A stretch of 64,000 nucleotides of DNA. It comes from DASUBV01 sp036501025. GTDB lineage: Bacteria > Actinomycetota > Actinomycetes > Streptosporangiales > Streptosporangiaceae. The notes under the pieces were generated by a model. That model worked only from the letters and a program-made list of their open reading frames with translations, was not told the DNA's origin and searched no databases. The stretch spans positions 68,432 to 132,431 of the forward strand of contig DASYBB010000060.1 of NCBI GenBank assembly GCA_036501025.1, written 5' to 3'. Below are positions 40,603 through 49,425 of the stretch, in pieces. Both the position numbers and the translations under genes were made by a program. The first letter of the stretch is position 1. Each line of letters begins with the position of its first letter.

Positions 40603-41457
40603 ATGCTGCTGGCCAGGAGCCTGGTTGCAGGCCTGCGGGAAGGCGGCATCGCCGGGGGCCGCGGTTTGTATGCCAGCGTCGCCGTCCTGCTCGCGCTGAC
40701 TGCGGTCGGCGCGTGCTCAGCGGCCTCGCCCGGGCCGCCGCCGCGTGTCACGTCACCGGGCCGGGCTGGTGCCGGGCTGGCGGATCGGCCGGTGGCGCTG
40801 GTGTACCGCGGCCCGGCCAGCTGCCCGGGATGCTCGGAAGCGGCAGCGGCGCTGATCAGGCTGTCTCCGCGGCATTTCACCGTCTCCTATGCCGGGCCGG
40901 GCGAGAAGATAAAGATCACCGCGGCCAGCCTGCGCGGGGTGGCCCTCTACGCCCAGCCGGGCGGCGACGGCTCGGTCCGGCACGGGATGACCGCGCTGGG
41001 ACCGGCCGCGGCGGCAACGATCAGGTCTTACGTCGCCGCGGGCGGACATTATCTCGGCATCTGCATGGGGGCCTACCTGGCGGGCTCGGACCCGGGGATG
41101 GGCCTGCTGGCACCGGGCGACACCGGCGAGTACGACCAGGCCCGCGGCGCCTTGGTCAGGACCGCGGCGCAGGCGGTGATCCCGGTCGTCTGGAGCGGGA
41201 CCATCGGCTACCAGTACGCCCAGGACCCGGCCTACATCATCCCGTCCGGGGTACGGGGCGAGAAGGTGCTGGCCCGGTTCACCAACCACCTGGTCGACGC
41301 GCTGGTGCGTCCCTACCGCCGGGGTGCCGTCGGCGTCGTCGGCACGCATCCCGAAGCCGACCGCACCTGGTTTACTCCCGCCATGTGGCGGGCCGCGAGG
41401 GACGGCTTCAGCTACCCCGAGGGACTCCAGCTCATTGCCGCGCTCATGCGGCTCTGA
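40603..41457 (+). CDS. BPL_N-domain (glutamine-amidotransferase-like) lipoprotein
   Basis: 284 residues. A signal sequence with lipobox (LLALTAVGAC, Cys near residue 38) suggests a lipoprotein. The mature part carries a class I amidotransferase-like fold of the BPL_N family: LVYRGPASCPGC, VALYAQPGGD (nucleophile-loop partner), and GGHYLGICMGAYLAG with a G-x-C-x-G nucleophile elbow, Cys near residue 150. BPL_N domains occur next to biotin-protein ligase and in uncharacterised lipoproteins like this. ATG 40603 is used. It converges toward the aquaporin only after 200 bp, so it seems monocistronic. Substrate unknown. Confidence 0.8.
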   Translation: MLLARSLVAGLREGGIAGGRGLYASVAVLLALTAVGACSAASPGPPPRVTSPGRAGAGLADRPVALVYRGPASCPGCSEAAAALIRLSPRHFTVSYAGPGEKIKITAASLRGVALYAQPGGDGSVRHGMTALGPAAAATIRSYVAAGGHYLGICMGAYLAGSDPGMGLLAPGDTGEYDQARGALVRTAAQAVIPVVWSGTIGYQYAQDPAYIIPSGVRGEKVLARFTNHLVDALVRPYRRGAVGVVGTHPEADRTWFTPAMWRAARDGFSYPEGLQLIAALMRL

Positions 41458-41667
41458 CGGCAGCTTGCCGATACCGGCGACCAGCCGGTACGCGAACTGT
41501 CGTGCGGCGGCACGGCCCAGGAGTCACCCCGGCCGGATGATGCCCGGCCGCCCGGCAGGCCGCATTGTGGCGAGATGGCCTGACCGGGCCAGCGGCGGGG
41601 ACGCCGCACGCCTCGCCCAATGAGCCGATGGTCACGCGCCGACGCAAAGCACGACATGGGGGAGCGC

Positions 41668-42474
41668 ATGGCAGACAGCGCAGCGGACCCGGAGCAGGCT
41701 GAGAAGGAGCACGCCGCCGCCGTCCAGCGGCGCTACCTGATCCGGTTCGAAGAGGACACGCTCAAGCAGCGGCCCTTGCGGATCAGGCTCATCATCGAGT
41801 TCGCAGGGACGTTCCTGCTGGTCACCGTGGCCGCCGGGGCCGGCGTCATCAACCTCTACGCAGGCGGCGATCCCGTCACCAGGATCGCCGCGGTGATCGC
41901 GCCGGGCGCGCTGGTCATGGCCCTGATCTATGCCTGGGGCCCGCTTTCCGGACTGCACATCAACCCCGCGGTCACCGCCGCCTTCGCCGGCCGGGGCGTG
42001 TTCCCGCGGCGCTGGGTCCTGCCCTACTGGGGAGCCCAGTTCGCCGGCGCGATCCTGGCTGCGCTGTTCCTGCAGGTCGTCTTCGGTCACGTCACAGCGG
42101 GCGGAAACTACCCGATCGCCAAGCCCGGCGGGGACTGGCGGGCCTTCGTGATGGAGATCGTCCTGACCGCCATCCTGGTCAGTGTCATCCTGCACACCGC
42201 GACCGGGGGCCGGAGCATCGGCCACAACGCCGCCATCGCGGTCGGCTCGACCGTCGCGCTGCTCGGCCTGTTCGCCAGCCCCATCAGCGGCTCATCGATG
42301 AACCCCGCGCGCACCCTCGGCCCCGACATCATCGGCGCCAACCTCACCGGCTGGTGGGTCTATGTCCTCGGCGACCTGATCGGAGCGGCCATCGCGGTAT
42401 GCCTCATCGGCCTGGTCCGCGGCCTCCCCGACAAGGCCGAGACCCAAGCCGCCGAAGGCGACCTGCGACGCTGA
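41668..42474 (+). CDS. Aquaporin / MIP-family channel
   Basis: 268 residues with six membrane helices and the two half-helix motifs: HINPAVTAAF (NPA at residues 99-101) and SMNPARTLGPD (NPA at residues 212-214). The N-terminal 40 residues are charged and cytoplasmic. The pore residues at the second constriction are not obvious, so water versus glycerol selectivity cannot be set by eye. ATG 41668 has GGGGGAG 5 bp upstream, so an upstream ATG at 41656 is not used. It converges with the kinase gene behind a hairpin. Confidence 0.92.
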   Translation: MADSAADPEQAEKEHAAAVQRRYLIRFEEDTLKQRPLRIRLIIEFAGTFLLVTVAAGAGVINLYAGGDPVTRIAAVIAPGALVMALIYAWGPLSGLHINPAVTAAFAGRGVFPRRWVLPYWGAQFAGAILAALFLQVVFGHVTAGGNYPIAKPGGDWRAFVMEIVLTAILVSVILHTATGGRSIGHNAAIAVGSTVALLGLFASPISGSSMNPARTLGPDIIGANLTGWWVYVLGDLIGAAIAVCLIGLVRGLPDKAETQAAEGDLRR

Positions 42475-42481
42475 CCGGGTC

Positions 42482-42498
42482 TCCGCGTGCTGCGCGGA
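42482..42498. terminator. Hairpin between convergent aquaporin and kinase genes
   Basis: TCCGCG and CGCGGA pair around a 5-base loop, 8 bp after the aquaporin stop (42474) and just before the kinase stop (42502). It is short but GC-only and in the right place to stop either transcript. Confidence 0.45.
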
Positions 42499-42501
42499 CG
42501 G

Positions 42502-44193
42502 CTACATGCTGGTAGCCGCGTTCTTCGGAGGAACGTGGTACTGAGCCGCAACCGGGTCCCACACCCGGGCGAACGCCTGCTTGGCTGCGTCGGCCTGGCG
42601 GTCAGCGCTGTTCGCGGCGCCGTAGGCACTCGATTGAGCAGCCGGTGTGCAGCCGGCGGCCAGCTGCTGCCGGGCCCAGGTCAGATACTCCCGGTCGGCC
42701 GTCAGCGAGTAGCCGAGGGCGGCGATGAGGTCGGACTTTACTACCGCACCATCCGGGAGAGCAGAGGTGAGCAGGGCTGATGCCTGACCGTATTCGGTGC
42801 TGCGGTCATTCACGACGCCCTGGAGCTGGCTGACCGCGCTGGACAGGTTCGCGCACGCCTGGACCTGGCTGAATGCGCCCTCCACCGCCCGCCGGGTAGC
42901 CGCGCTCGCGGTCAGCAGAGTGCTCACGGCGGCCGCCTCCCGGGGTCCCCGGGCAGACGGCGATGGCGATGGCGATGATGCCCTCGGTGCGGAAGCGGCC
43001 GGCCGACCCGGAGCCGGCCTGCTCGCGAGGAGGATGCTGATCGCGACAACGGCGGCCACCACTCCGGCGACGGCACCGGCCGGGAGCAGAAACCACGTGA
43101 ACCGGCGCCGGAGCCGCTGAGGAACACCGCTGGCCGGCTCGTCTGGCCGGTCAGAACCCGGCTGGCCGGGCCCAGCTGACGACTCCTGCTGCGCGGATCC
43201 CGGCCCAGCGGTCGCGGGGACCAGCGCGGAGTCCGCTGGCGGCCCGGGTCGGCCCGGCGCGGGTGACCGGGGCGGGGCATTCGGCTGACCGGGCCTGAGA
43301 CCAAGCGCGTCCCGCAGTTCCTCGGCAAACTGACCGCACGTCGCGTAACGGTCAGCCGGATTCTTCGCCAGTGCCGTAGCCAGCACCCGGTTCACCGCCG
43401 CCGGCAGGGCAGGACGCCGGGCCGTGGCGGCGGGCGGTGGCGCGTACAGCTGGGCGTACATCACCGTCTGGCCCTGTTCCTGCCCGAATGGCGGCGTGCC
43501 GCACAGCAGCTCGAACCCGGCGCAGGCCAGGGAATAGAGGTCCGCCCGCCCGTCGAGGGCACGCCCTTCGATCTGCTCCGGCGCGACGTAGTCGAGCGTG
43601 CGGCCGAGCTGGCCCGTCGCAATGATCTCGCCGAGCGAGAAGTCCCTGGCCATGCCGAAGTCGCAGAGGTACACCTGGCCGCAGCCCCCATCGCCGCTGC
43701 TCTGCGGAACTGCGTCAGCCGCCCCGGCAGCGGCGCCGAGAAGGAGGTTGGCGGGCTTGACGTCGCGGTGAACCAGTCCATGGGCGTGCGCCGCATCCAG
43801 CGCCGACGCGGCCTGGGCGATGATCTCCGAGGCTGCGCCCGGAGGAAGCGGCCCAAGCCGGTTGAGCAGCGACCGGGCATCGCCGCCCGGTACGTAGAGC
43901 ATGGCCACGTACGGGCTCTGGCCCGCGATGCCGGCCTCGTAGACCGGAACGATGTGCGGGTGCTCCAGCGCGGCGGCCGCCCGCGACTCCCGCAGCATCG
44001 TGCCGCGGAAGGCCGCGTCGCGAGCAAGTTCCGGCGTCAGCACCTTGAGCGCGACCTGACGCCTCCCGCGCTCATCCTGAGCGAGATAGACGACAGCCCT
44101 ACGGCCTTGGCCGAGATACCGGACCGGGCGGAAATCAGCGATCTTCTCCGGCACCCCAGAGCCGACCAGAACTGGGTCGATTCCGTTGCTCAC
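42502..44193 (-). CDS. Serine/threonine protein kinase, membrane-anchored
   Basis: About 563 residues from GTG 44193. Kinase domain landmarks: LGQGRRAVVYLAQDE (glycine loop), ALKVL (Lys), HRDVKPANLLL (catalytic loop), CDFGMARD (DFG), and APEQIEG (activation-segment end). A Pro/Ala-rich linker leads to one membrane helix (WFLLPAGAVAGVVAAVVAISILLA) and an extracytoplasmic domain of about 150 residues without PASTA repeats but with two Cys (QACAN, AAGCTP). It therefore senses an unknown outside cue and phosphorylates cytosolic targets. The N-terminus of the long frame is untypical, so the GTG is preferred. It stands alone. Confidence 0.9.
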   Translation of the reverse strand: MSNGIDPVLVGSGVPEKIADFRPVRYLGQGRRAVVYLAQDERGRRQVALKVLTPELARDAAFRGTMLRESRAAAALEHPHIVPVYEAGIAGQSPYVAMLYVPGGDARSLLNRLGPLPPGAASEIIAQAASALDAAHAHGLVHRDVKPANLLLGAAAGAADAVPQSSGDGGCGQVYLCDFGMARDFSLGEIIATGQLGRTLDYVAPEQIEGRALDGRADLYSLACAGFELLCGTPPFGQEQGQTVMYAQLYAPPPAATARRPALPAAVNRVLATALAKNPADRYATCGQFAEELRDALGLRPGQPNAPPRSPAPGRPGPPADSALVPATAGPGSAQQESSAGPGQPGSDRPDEPASGVPQRLRRRFTWFLLPAGAVAGVVAAVVAISILLASRPAPGRPAASAPRASSPSPSPSARGPREAAAVSTLLTASAATRRAVEGAFSQVQACANLSSAVSQLQGVVNDRSTEYGQASALLTSALPDGAVVKSDLIAALGYSLTADREYLTWARQQLAAGCTPAAQSSAYGAANSADRQADAAKQAFARVWDPVAAQYHVPPKNAATSM

Positions 44194-44379
44194 TAGGCAC
44201 CACCCGGCAGTAAGCCATCGGGCAGCGGCCCGTCCCGCCCGTGCCGTCAAGCTGCGGCCGCACCCCTTTCCGGCCACGATAGTGACATATCACCGGGCCT
44301 GCCCGGCCAACGGGAATCACATCAGGTCACCGACCCCAGTAAGGTCGCGGCCGCTGGCCAGGCGATGGGAGGATCAGCT

Positions 44380-44778
44380 ATGGCATGTCCCGCTGACCAG
44401 CGCCTTGATGCCTACATAGACGCCCTCCCGGGATGGCAGCGGGCCATCTGCCGACAGGTCCGCGGACTGGTGCACGCCGCCGACCCCGAAGTATCCGAAA
44501 CCATCAAGCGGACCAGCCAGCCGTACTTCGTGCTCCAGGGCAACATCTGCGCGCTGCTGGCGGCCAGGGATCACGTCAACGTGTTCCTCTACGACGGCGG
44601 CATCGTGCCTGATCCTGCCGGAATCATCACCGGAGGCCACGACAACAAGACCGCCCGCACTGTCGCCATCCGCGAGGGCGAAGCCGTCAACGCGCCGGCG
44701 CTAAGCGCCATGTTCCGGCAGATTATCGCCAACAATCGCGCGGGTGGCTGGCGCAAGCTGAAGCAGGAGCGGCCGTGA
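44380..44778 (+). CDS. DUF1801-domain protein (YdhG/iron-chaperone-like fold)
   Basis: 132 residues. LDAYIDALPGWQRAICRQVRGLVHAADPEVSETIKRTSQPYF and NICALLAARDHVNVFLYDGG follow the DUF1801 family, whose fold resembles YdhG and frataxin-like proteins. No function is proven. ATG 44380 follows GGGAGG by 8 bp. The next gene overlaps its stop by 4 bp and both are likely co-transcribed. Confidence 0.85.
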   Translation: MACPADQRLDAYIDALPGWQRAICRQVRGLVHAADPEVSETIKRTSQPYFVLQGNICALLAARDHVNVFLYDGGIVPDPAGIITGGHDNKTARTVAIREGEAVNAPALSAMFRQIIANNRAGGWRKLKQERP

Positions 44779-45065
44779 CAACGAGGTGGCTGCGCTGGAT
44801 CAGCGGCATCGTCTGGGCCTTCAGCTGGTACACGATCTACCTGGAGATCTTTCGCTGGCAGCACATGACCAAGTCGCTGCGCTTCAATCCCCCGCCTCCG
44901 ATGCCCGGAATGAACAGCCCGCCCCAAGCGGGCATGCCCCTCATCGCCGTGTGCGTGAGCTCCGTCGCTGCTCCGCTGGTCTTCCTGGCCGCCACCATCG
45001 CGGAACGGGGTGGCGCCGGGCACCGGCAAGCTCCGCACCGGGCCGGAGCCAAGGCGAGCAGCTAA
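44775..45065 (+). CDS. Small two-helix membrane protein
   Basis: 96 residues. WISGIVWAFSWYTIYLEIF and MPLIAVCVSSVAAPLVFLAATIA are two membrane spans joined by a Pro/Met-rich loop. GTG 44775 overlaps the DUF1801 stop by 4 bp (GTGA), which implies translational coupling. The function is unknown; the C-terminus is basic and cytosolic. Confidence 0.7.
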   Translation: MTTRWLRWISGIVWAFSWYTIYLEIFRWQHMTKSLRFNPPPPMPGMNSPPQAGMPLIAVCVSSVAAPLVFLAATIAERGGAGHRQAPHRAGAKASS

Positions 45066-45130
45066 CGAGATCGTGTCCGATGCGCGGGTCCGGGCAGGCA
45101 GGCGCCGGGCCCGGCGGGCGTGGTCGTGCA

Positions 45131-45574
45131 TTACGGCTCAGCGAGCCGCTCTCCCCGGGTGATGGTGACGGCCTGACCGCCGACGCAGATACGCTCGTCC
45201 TCCACCGCCACCGCCAGGCGGCCGCGGCGCGGGGATGCCGGTACCGCGCTGAGGCGAGGACGGCCCAGGCGCGCGGCCCATGGCGGGCCGAGTGCGGTGT
45301 GCGCCGAGCCGGTGGCCTGGTCCTCGTCAAGTCCCACGGCGGGGGCGAAGTTACGGGACGTGAGGTCGGCCCCATCACCGCCCGCGGCCGTCACCAGGAC
45401 CCGGCTGACCGGCAGGCGGCGGATCTGCGCCGGGTCGGGACGGACGGCCTCAACCCGGCCAGGGGCATCAAGCACGACGACCGGGGCGACCGGGGTCACG
45501 ACGCCGGTCTCGTAGAGCACGTGCGCGGCCGCGAGGGTGCCATGCCCGCACAGCGGCAGCTCGACGGACGGCTC
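45131..45574 (-). pseudogene. PhzF-family isomerase, N-terminally truncated
   Basis: The reverse frame from 45574 reads EPSVELPLCGHGTLAAAHVLYETG, then VGLDEDQATGSAHTALGPPW and a C-terminal SPRRGRLAVAVEDERICVGGQAV, i.e. the second half of a PhzF epimerase (CGHGT and D-x-x-TGSAH are hallmark blocks). A TAG at 45577-45575 ends the open frame upstream, so the first ~120 residues with the catalytic Glu are missing; the TetR gene at 45588 occupies that side. It cannot be active. The break lies right next to the TetR start. Confidence 0.75.
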
Positions 45575-45587
45575 CTACGATGGCGGG

Positions 45588-46211
45588 GTGACGGATGGCA
45601 GCGCAGGCCGGGAAGGGCACCGCTCGTACCCGAAAGGCGTGCGACGCCGGCAGCAGATCCTGGACAGCGCGATCGCGCTGTTCGCGCAGCGCGGGGTGGA
45701 CCGGGCCTCGCTGCGGACGATCGGCGAGGCGATCGGGGTGTCCCACACCGCGCTGCGGCACTACTTCGCGTCGCGCGACGTACTCCTGGTCGAGGCTTAC
45801 CGGGCGCACGAGGCCCGGGCCGCCGGGGAGGCGCACGCGGTGAGCGAGGACGCCGTCGGCCAGATCATCGAGGCCGCCGAGCGGAACCGGTCGATCCCGG
45901 GCCTGGTGGAGCTCTACGCGACCCTCAGCACCGATGCCCTGCAGGAAAAGCACGCCGTCACCCGGGAGTTCATCCGCGGCCGGTTCGGCTCGCTGCGCGA
46001 ACTGCTGGCGGCCAGGATCGAGGCGGGGCAGCAAGCCGGGCGCATCGCGGCGGACATCGACCCGGCCGATGCCGCCGCGCTGGTCATCGCGGCGTCGGAC
46101 GGCCTGCAGGTCCAGTGGCTCCTCGATCCGGGCGCGGTCGACGTCGGCCGCTCGCTGTCCCTTCTCGATCGGCTGTTCCCGGTCGGCGCCGAGCCGGCAA
46201 TGCCGGATTAG
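45588..46211 (+). CDS. TetR-family transcriptional regulator
   Basis: 207 residues. RRRQQILDSAIALFAQRGVDRASLRTIGEAIGVSHTALRHYFASRDVLL (residues 19-67) is a TetR helix-turn-helix. The remainder is a helical ligand domain (TetR_C type). GTG 45588 is the first start after the PhzF relic; no clear ribosome site precedes it, so its transcript may be leaderless or start in the relic. It probably represses the MFS exporter 74 bp downstream through the perfect palindrome at 46248-46264. Regulator plus exporter is a classical drug-efflux pair. Confidence 0.87.
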   Translation: MTDGSAGREGHRSYPKGVRRRQQILDSAIALFAQRGVDRASLRTIGEAIGVSHTALRHYFASRDVLLVEAYRAHEARAAGEAHAVSEDAVGQIIEAAERNRSIPGLVELYATLSTDALQEKHAVTREFIRGRFGSLRELLAARIEAGQQAGRIAADIDPADAAALVIAASDGLQVQWLLDPGAVDVGRSLSLLDRLFPVGAEPAMPD

Positions 46212-46247
46212 CCTTCCTCGGCCAGGTATCCGTCCCCGGAGGGTGAT

Positions 46248-46264
46248 ACCTTCCACTGGAAGGT
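46248..46264. promoter_or_regulatory. Perfect 17-bp TetR-type operator
   Basis: ACCTTCCACTGGAAGGT is a perfect 7+7 palindrome around ACT, 21 bp upstream of the MFS start, downstream of the TetR gene. Length, spacing and position match TetR-family operators for MFS exporters. That the adjacent TetR protein binds is inference. Confidence 0.65.
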
Positions 46265-46284
46265 TTCTTCGCGCGGAGGCGACC

Positions 46285-47514
46285 GTGCCGGCATCCTCGG
46301 CCCGCTGGCGGTGGGCGGTCACCGTCGCGTTCGGCCTCGGCGGGATCACCATCTCGGCCTGGGGTCCCCGCCTGCCCGCCATCAAGGCCGGCCTCGGCAT
46401 CGGCACCGGCACCATCGGGCTGCTCCTGGCGGGCGTGACCGTGGGGTCCATCCTCGGACTGCTGGGCTCCACCCCGCTGCTGCACCGGCTGGGCGGCCGC
46501 CGGGCCATGCTGGCCGCGCTGCTGCTCATTGCCGCCGCGATGACGCTGCTGGGCCTCGCGCTCATCGCCCGCTCGCTGCCGCTCGTCGCCTTCGGCTTCG
46601 TGACCGCGGGGGCAGGTATCGGCGCTCTCGACGTGCTGATCAACGTAGAGGGCGCCGCCGTCGAGCGGGTCGCCGGGCGCACCCTGATGCCGATGATGCA
46701 CGCCGCCTGGTCCGTCGGGGCCGCAGTCGGCTCGGGGATCGGCGCCGCCTGCGCGGCCCTTGGCATCAGCCCGGCGGCGCAGCTCATCGGCGAGGCGGTG
46801 GTCATCGTGGCGTCCGCCTGGTGGACCACCTCGGCCATACCGCCCGGCAACCACGCGCCCGCCGACGCCCCGGCCCGCGACCGCTCGGCCCGGCTGCGCC
46901 TCTGGCTGCACGGCTGGCTGGACTGGCGGCTGCTGCTCATCGGCCTGGTCATGCTCGGCGTCGAGCTCGGCGAAGGCTCGGCCAACAGCTGGCTCACCCT
47001 GGCGGTGCGCACCGATCACGGGCAGAGCGCCGCGGTCGCGGCGCTGTTCTTCACCGCGTTCGCCGCAGGCGAGTCGCTCACCCGGATCTTCGCCGGCCCG
47101 GTGGTTGACCGCCTCGGACGCACCCGGACTGTCCGCATCACCACCGCGCTGGGCGTCATCGGCATGGTGCTGTTCATCGAGGCCGGAAACCGCTGGATCG
47201 TTCTGCTCGGCGTGCTCCTGTGGGCCATCGGCGTCTCCATGGGCTTCCCGCTGGGCATGTCGGCGGCCGCCGAAAGCGGGCCCGACCCGGCCGCCCGGAT
47301 CAGCGTTGTCGCGTCGATCGGCTACTTCGCGAACCTCGCCGGGCCGCCCGCCATCGGCGCCCTCGCCCAGTCGGCCAGCCTGCTCAGCGCCCTGTGGCTG
47401 CTAGTCGCCCTGTTCCTGGCCGCCTTCGCCGCAGCCGGCGCCCTCCGCCCGCGCCCGGCGGCCCGCACCGCCGGCGAAACCGCTGGCCGGGCCGGCCTAG
47501 GTCCAGCCCGGTGA
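46285..47514 (+). CDS. MFS transporter
   Basis: 409 residues with twelve membrane helices in two halves of six. The loop between helices 2 and 3 holds HRLGGRRAML (G-x-L-a-D-r-x-G-r-k signature form), and the equivalent loop of the second half is DRLGRTRTVRI. No large soluble domain is present. Overall it looks like a proton-coupled exporter of small hydrophobic compounds (YbjJ/inner-membrane type). GTG 46285 is preceded by GGAGG. It is controlled, by position, by the TetR gene just upstream and its palindrome. Confidence 0.87.
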   Translation: MPASSARWRWAVTVAFGLGGITISAWGPRLPAIKAGLGIGTGTIGLLLAGVTVGSILGLLGSTPLLHRLGGRRAMLAALLLIAAAMTLLGLALIARSLPLVAFGFVTAGAGIGALDVLINVEGAAVERVAGRTLMPMMHAAWSVGAAVGSGIGAACAALGISPAAQLIGEAVVIVASAWWTTSAIPPGNHAPADAPARDRSARLRLWLHGWLDWRLLLIGLVMLGVELGEGSANSWLTLAVRTDHGQSAAVAALFFTAFAAGESLTRIFAGPVVDRLGRTRTVRITTALGVIGMVLFIEAGNRWIVLLGVLLWAIGVSMGFPLGMSAAAESGPDPAARISVVASIGYFANLAGPPAIGALAQSASLLSALWLLVALFLAAFAAAGALRPRPAARTAGETAGRAGLGPAR

Positions 47515-47552
47515 CCCCGCGACCTGCATGTTCTCAGCGAAGCCGGCGCGGA

Positions 47553-47885
47553 TCAGCGCGCGGTGCACGATTGGCTGAAACCAGCGGCGGCCAGGGCGGC
47601 GATGGACGGGTCGCTGGCCGCGGACTTCTCTTCGGAGTGGACCTCGCCCTGATACGCGGCAGCGCCCTGCCGGGCGGCCCGCATTCGCGCCGCGTCGAGC
47701 TTATTGGCGAACACGATGTAGTCGGCAAGTGTCCGCGCCTGGCCGGCCGCAGCCGGGGGTACGACGATCGCGGCGAGCTGGCGATCGAAGCCGTCAGGCA
47801 GCTTGGCGTGCCGCGGAAGCTGGGCGAGAAAGTCCTGCAACGGGATGTCGAACTCGCCGCCATTCCTCGCGACGCTCAGCGACAT
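47553..47885 (-). pseudogene. Possible remnant of a small secreted protein
   Basis: A reverse frame of 110 residues reads protein-like: FDIPLQDFLAQLPRHAKLPDGF, then RTLADYIVFANKLDAARMRAARQGAAAYQ, ending AAGFSQSCTAR. It resembles the helical C-terminus of small actinobacterial secreted proteins, but no signal peptide or ribosome site precedes it. At 47885/47886 it abuts a forward fragment of a CocE-like gene, so both look cut by rearrangement. A short intact gene is not excluded. Confidence 0.3.
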
Positions 47886-47993
47886 CTACGACTGCTGGAG
47901 CGACTGATGGCGGAGCCACGGATCACGCAGGAGACGGTCGTCCACGACTCGGCTCATCTCTCGCACGTCGTGCTCCCGGTGATCCCCGGCTGA
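47886..47993 (+). pseudogene. CocE-like hydrolase, C-terminal fragment
   Basis: The forward frame ends ETVVHDSAHLSHVVLPVIPG and a stop at 47993, almost the same as the end of the intact CocE/NonD gene at 32171-34057 (ENTVLHDSTHPSHVVLPVIPG). Only about 35 residues remain; nothing upstream in this frame looks like the hydrolase. It is the tail of a lost paralogue, abutting a reverse fragment at 47885. Confidence 0.5.
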
Positions 47994-48052
47994 GCCGTCA
48001 GCGCCGGGCGGATCCCCGTCTCCGGCCAGTTCTTTCAGGAGGGCCCGCAGAT

Positions 48053-48814
48053 CTATTGCGCCGCGATTTCGTCGGGCTGGTGGCTCCGGAGGAACGCGCG
48101 TACCTCATTGGTTGTCCTGGTCTTCAACTCGGGCGGTTCGATCCAGGGGTAGACCGTCGATGTGGCATTCGGCGCCAGCGCCGCGACGTCGACGGACGTC
48201 TGGTACGGATGTGCAGGGGCATCGTCCGGCAAGACCAGCATCGGCGTCAGGCACGAGCGCGCGAAGTCACGCGAAACGCTGTACACGAAGTCGGGGTTGC
48301 GCCGATAGAGACCATGCAGGTAAGCCTCAATCGTCGCCATGGTCAGGTCAGGCCGCTTGGCCAGCAGTTCCGGGGCCCAGACATCCCGGCCGGAGTTGTA
48401 CATGACATCCGGGTTCTCCGGCCGGTGGCCGACCGTCTGGCAGATGACGCCAGCTACAACGCGGTCGGGTGCCCGCTCCATGAGCTTAAGGGCGAAGCAG
48501 CCGCCAATGCAGTAGCCCATGAAAAAGAACTCGCGGATGCCGAGATGGTCCATCAGCCCCAGCTGGTCATCGGCAAACGCGCCCCACGGATCATCGACAT
48601 CGACGGGGCCGGCAGACTCGCCGCCATTGGCGTTGCGCTGGTCCATTGTTATGCAGCGGAAGTCGTTTTTGAAAGCTTCCATAGCGTTTATTACTGCCCT
48701 GGGCCAATTGCTGACTCGCGAGTTCAGGCCGCCGCCCGGCGTAACCAGGAGCGGAAAGCCGCTGCCGACTTCCTCATAGCGGATGCGAACATTACCTCTC
48801 TCGTAAAATGGCAT
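48053..48814 (-). CDS. Alpha/beta hydrolase with cysteine at the nucleophile position
   Basis: 253 residues from ATG 48814. VRIRYEEVGSGFPLLVTPGGG (oxyanion loop), CITMDQRNAN and FFFMGYCIGGCFALKL, whose nucleophile elbow is G-Y-C-I-G: Cys102 replaces the usual Ser. Asp and His would lie near VLPDDAPAHP and the C-terminus. I recall close relatives in alpha-proteobacteria and actinobacteria sharing GCCIGG-type elbows, so the Cys appears to be a family trait as in dienelactone hydrolase. GGGAG precedes ATG 48814. The gene is alone, facing 600 bp without genes. Confidence 0.85.
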   Translation of the reverse strand: MPFYERGNVRIRYEEVGSGFPLLVTPGGGLNSRVSNWPRAVINAMEAFKNDFRCITMDQRNANGGESAGPVDVDDPWGAFADDQLGLMDHLGIREFFFMGYCIGGCFALKLMERAPDRVVAGVICQTVGHRPENPDVMYNSGRDVWAPELLAKRPDLTMATIEAYLHGLYRRNPDFVYSVSRDFARSCLTPMLVLPDDAPAHPYQTSVDVAALAPNATSTVYPWIEPPELKTRTTNEVRAFLRSHQPDEIAAQ

Positions 48815-49425
48815 CGCCTGCGTCTCCCTTCTTTGGGGCTTATGCCAAGCAGGTTCCCGTGACCGGATCACCGCTCATTGCTGGAGTGCCGCGCGCTCTC
48901 GGGTGGACGCGGCCGGTGCCCTGGCGATGAGGGCCTGGCCCGCTGGCGGATCAGCCGGTCACCTTCGTCGCCCAGCTCTCACGTAGACCAGTACCTGCGA
49001 AGCGCCGGCGTCCCCGCCCCACGCCGCCGTCTCCGGCACGCCGAATGAGATCCTGGACAGCTGCCCGCCTTCGGGGACACGCTGGCTCTCGCGAGACTGT
49101 CCATGCTCCGCCCTGATGCCATCGCTCACACTGCCGCTGTCAGCGATCATGTCACTAACGCGCTGAAACCTGCCCAGCAGGCCGCCATCGGCGCAGGCCG
49201 CCTCCTCCCCGATTTCAGGTCTGCCCGGACGGAGGCGCGGCGCTGGCCGCTGTGCGCGCCGGCAGCCAGCCGGCCGGGCTCGAACCCTCCGTAACCCGGA
49301 CGCCCGACGACGGTCCGGCCGGTGCTGCTCGTGGTTGCCCGGAGAGATGGTCGCCCGCAAAGTGGACCTGCCCGAATTTGCGCAGTCGCACAACTGGGCC
49401 AGGACGCTGTACCGAGAGCCGACCT
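48815..49425. other. Region without intact genes beside a tRNA fragment
   Basis: 611 bp. The reverse strand has short protein-like readings near 48960-49160 (ISFGVPETAAWGGDAGASQVLVYV, MIADSGSVSDG) without start or known domain. The right 120 bp, just 3' of the tRNA-like fragment, read as the kind of sequence found beside tRNA genes used for integration. I see no intact gene, hairpin or integrase here. Confidence 0.35.
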
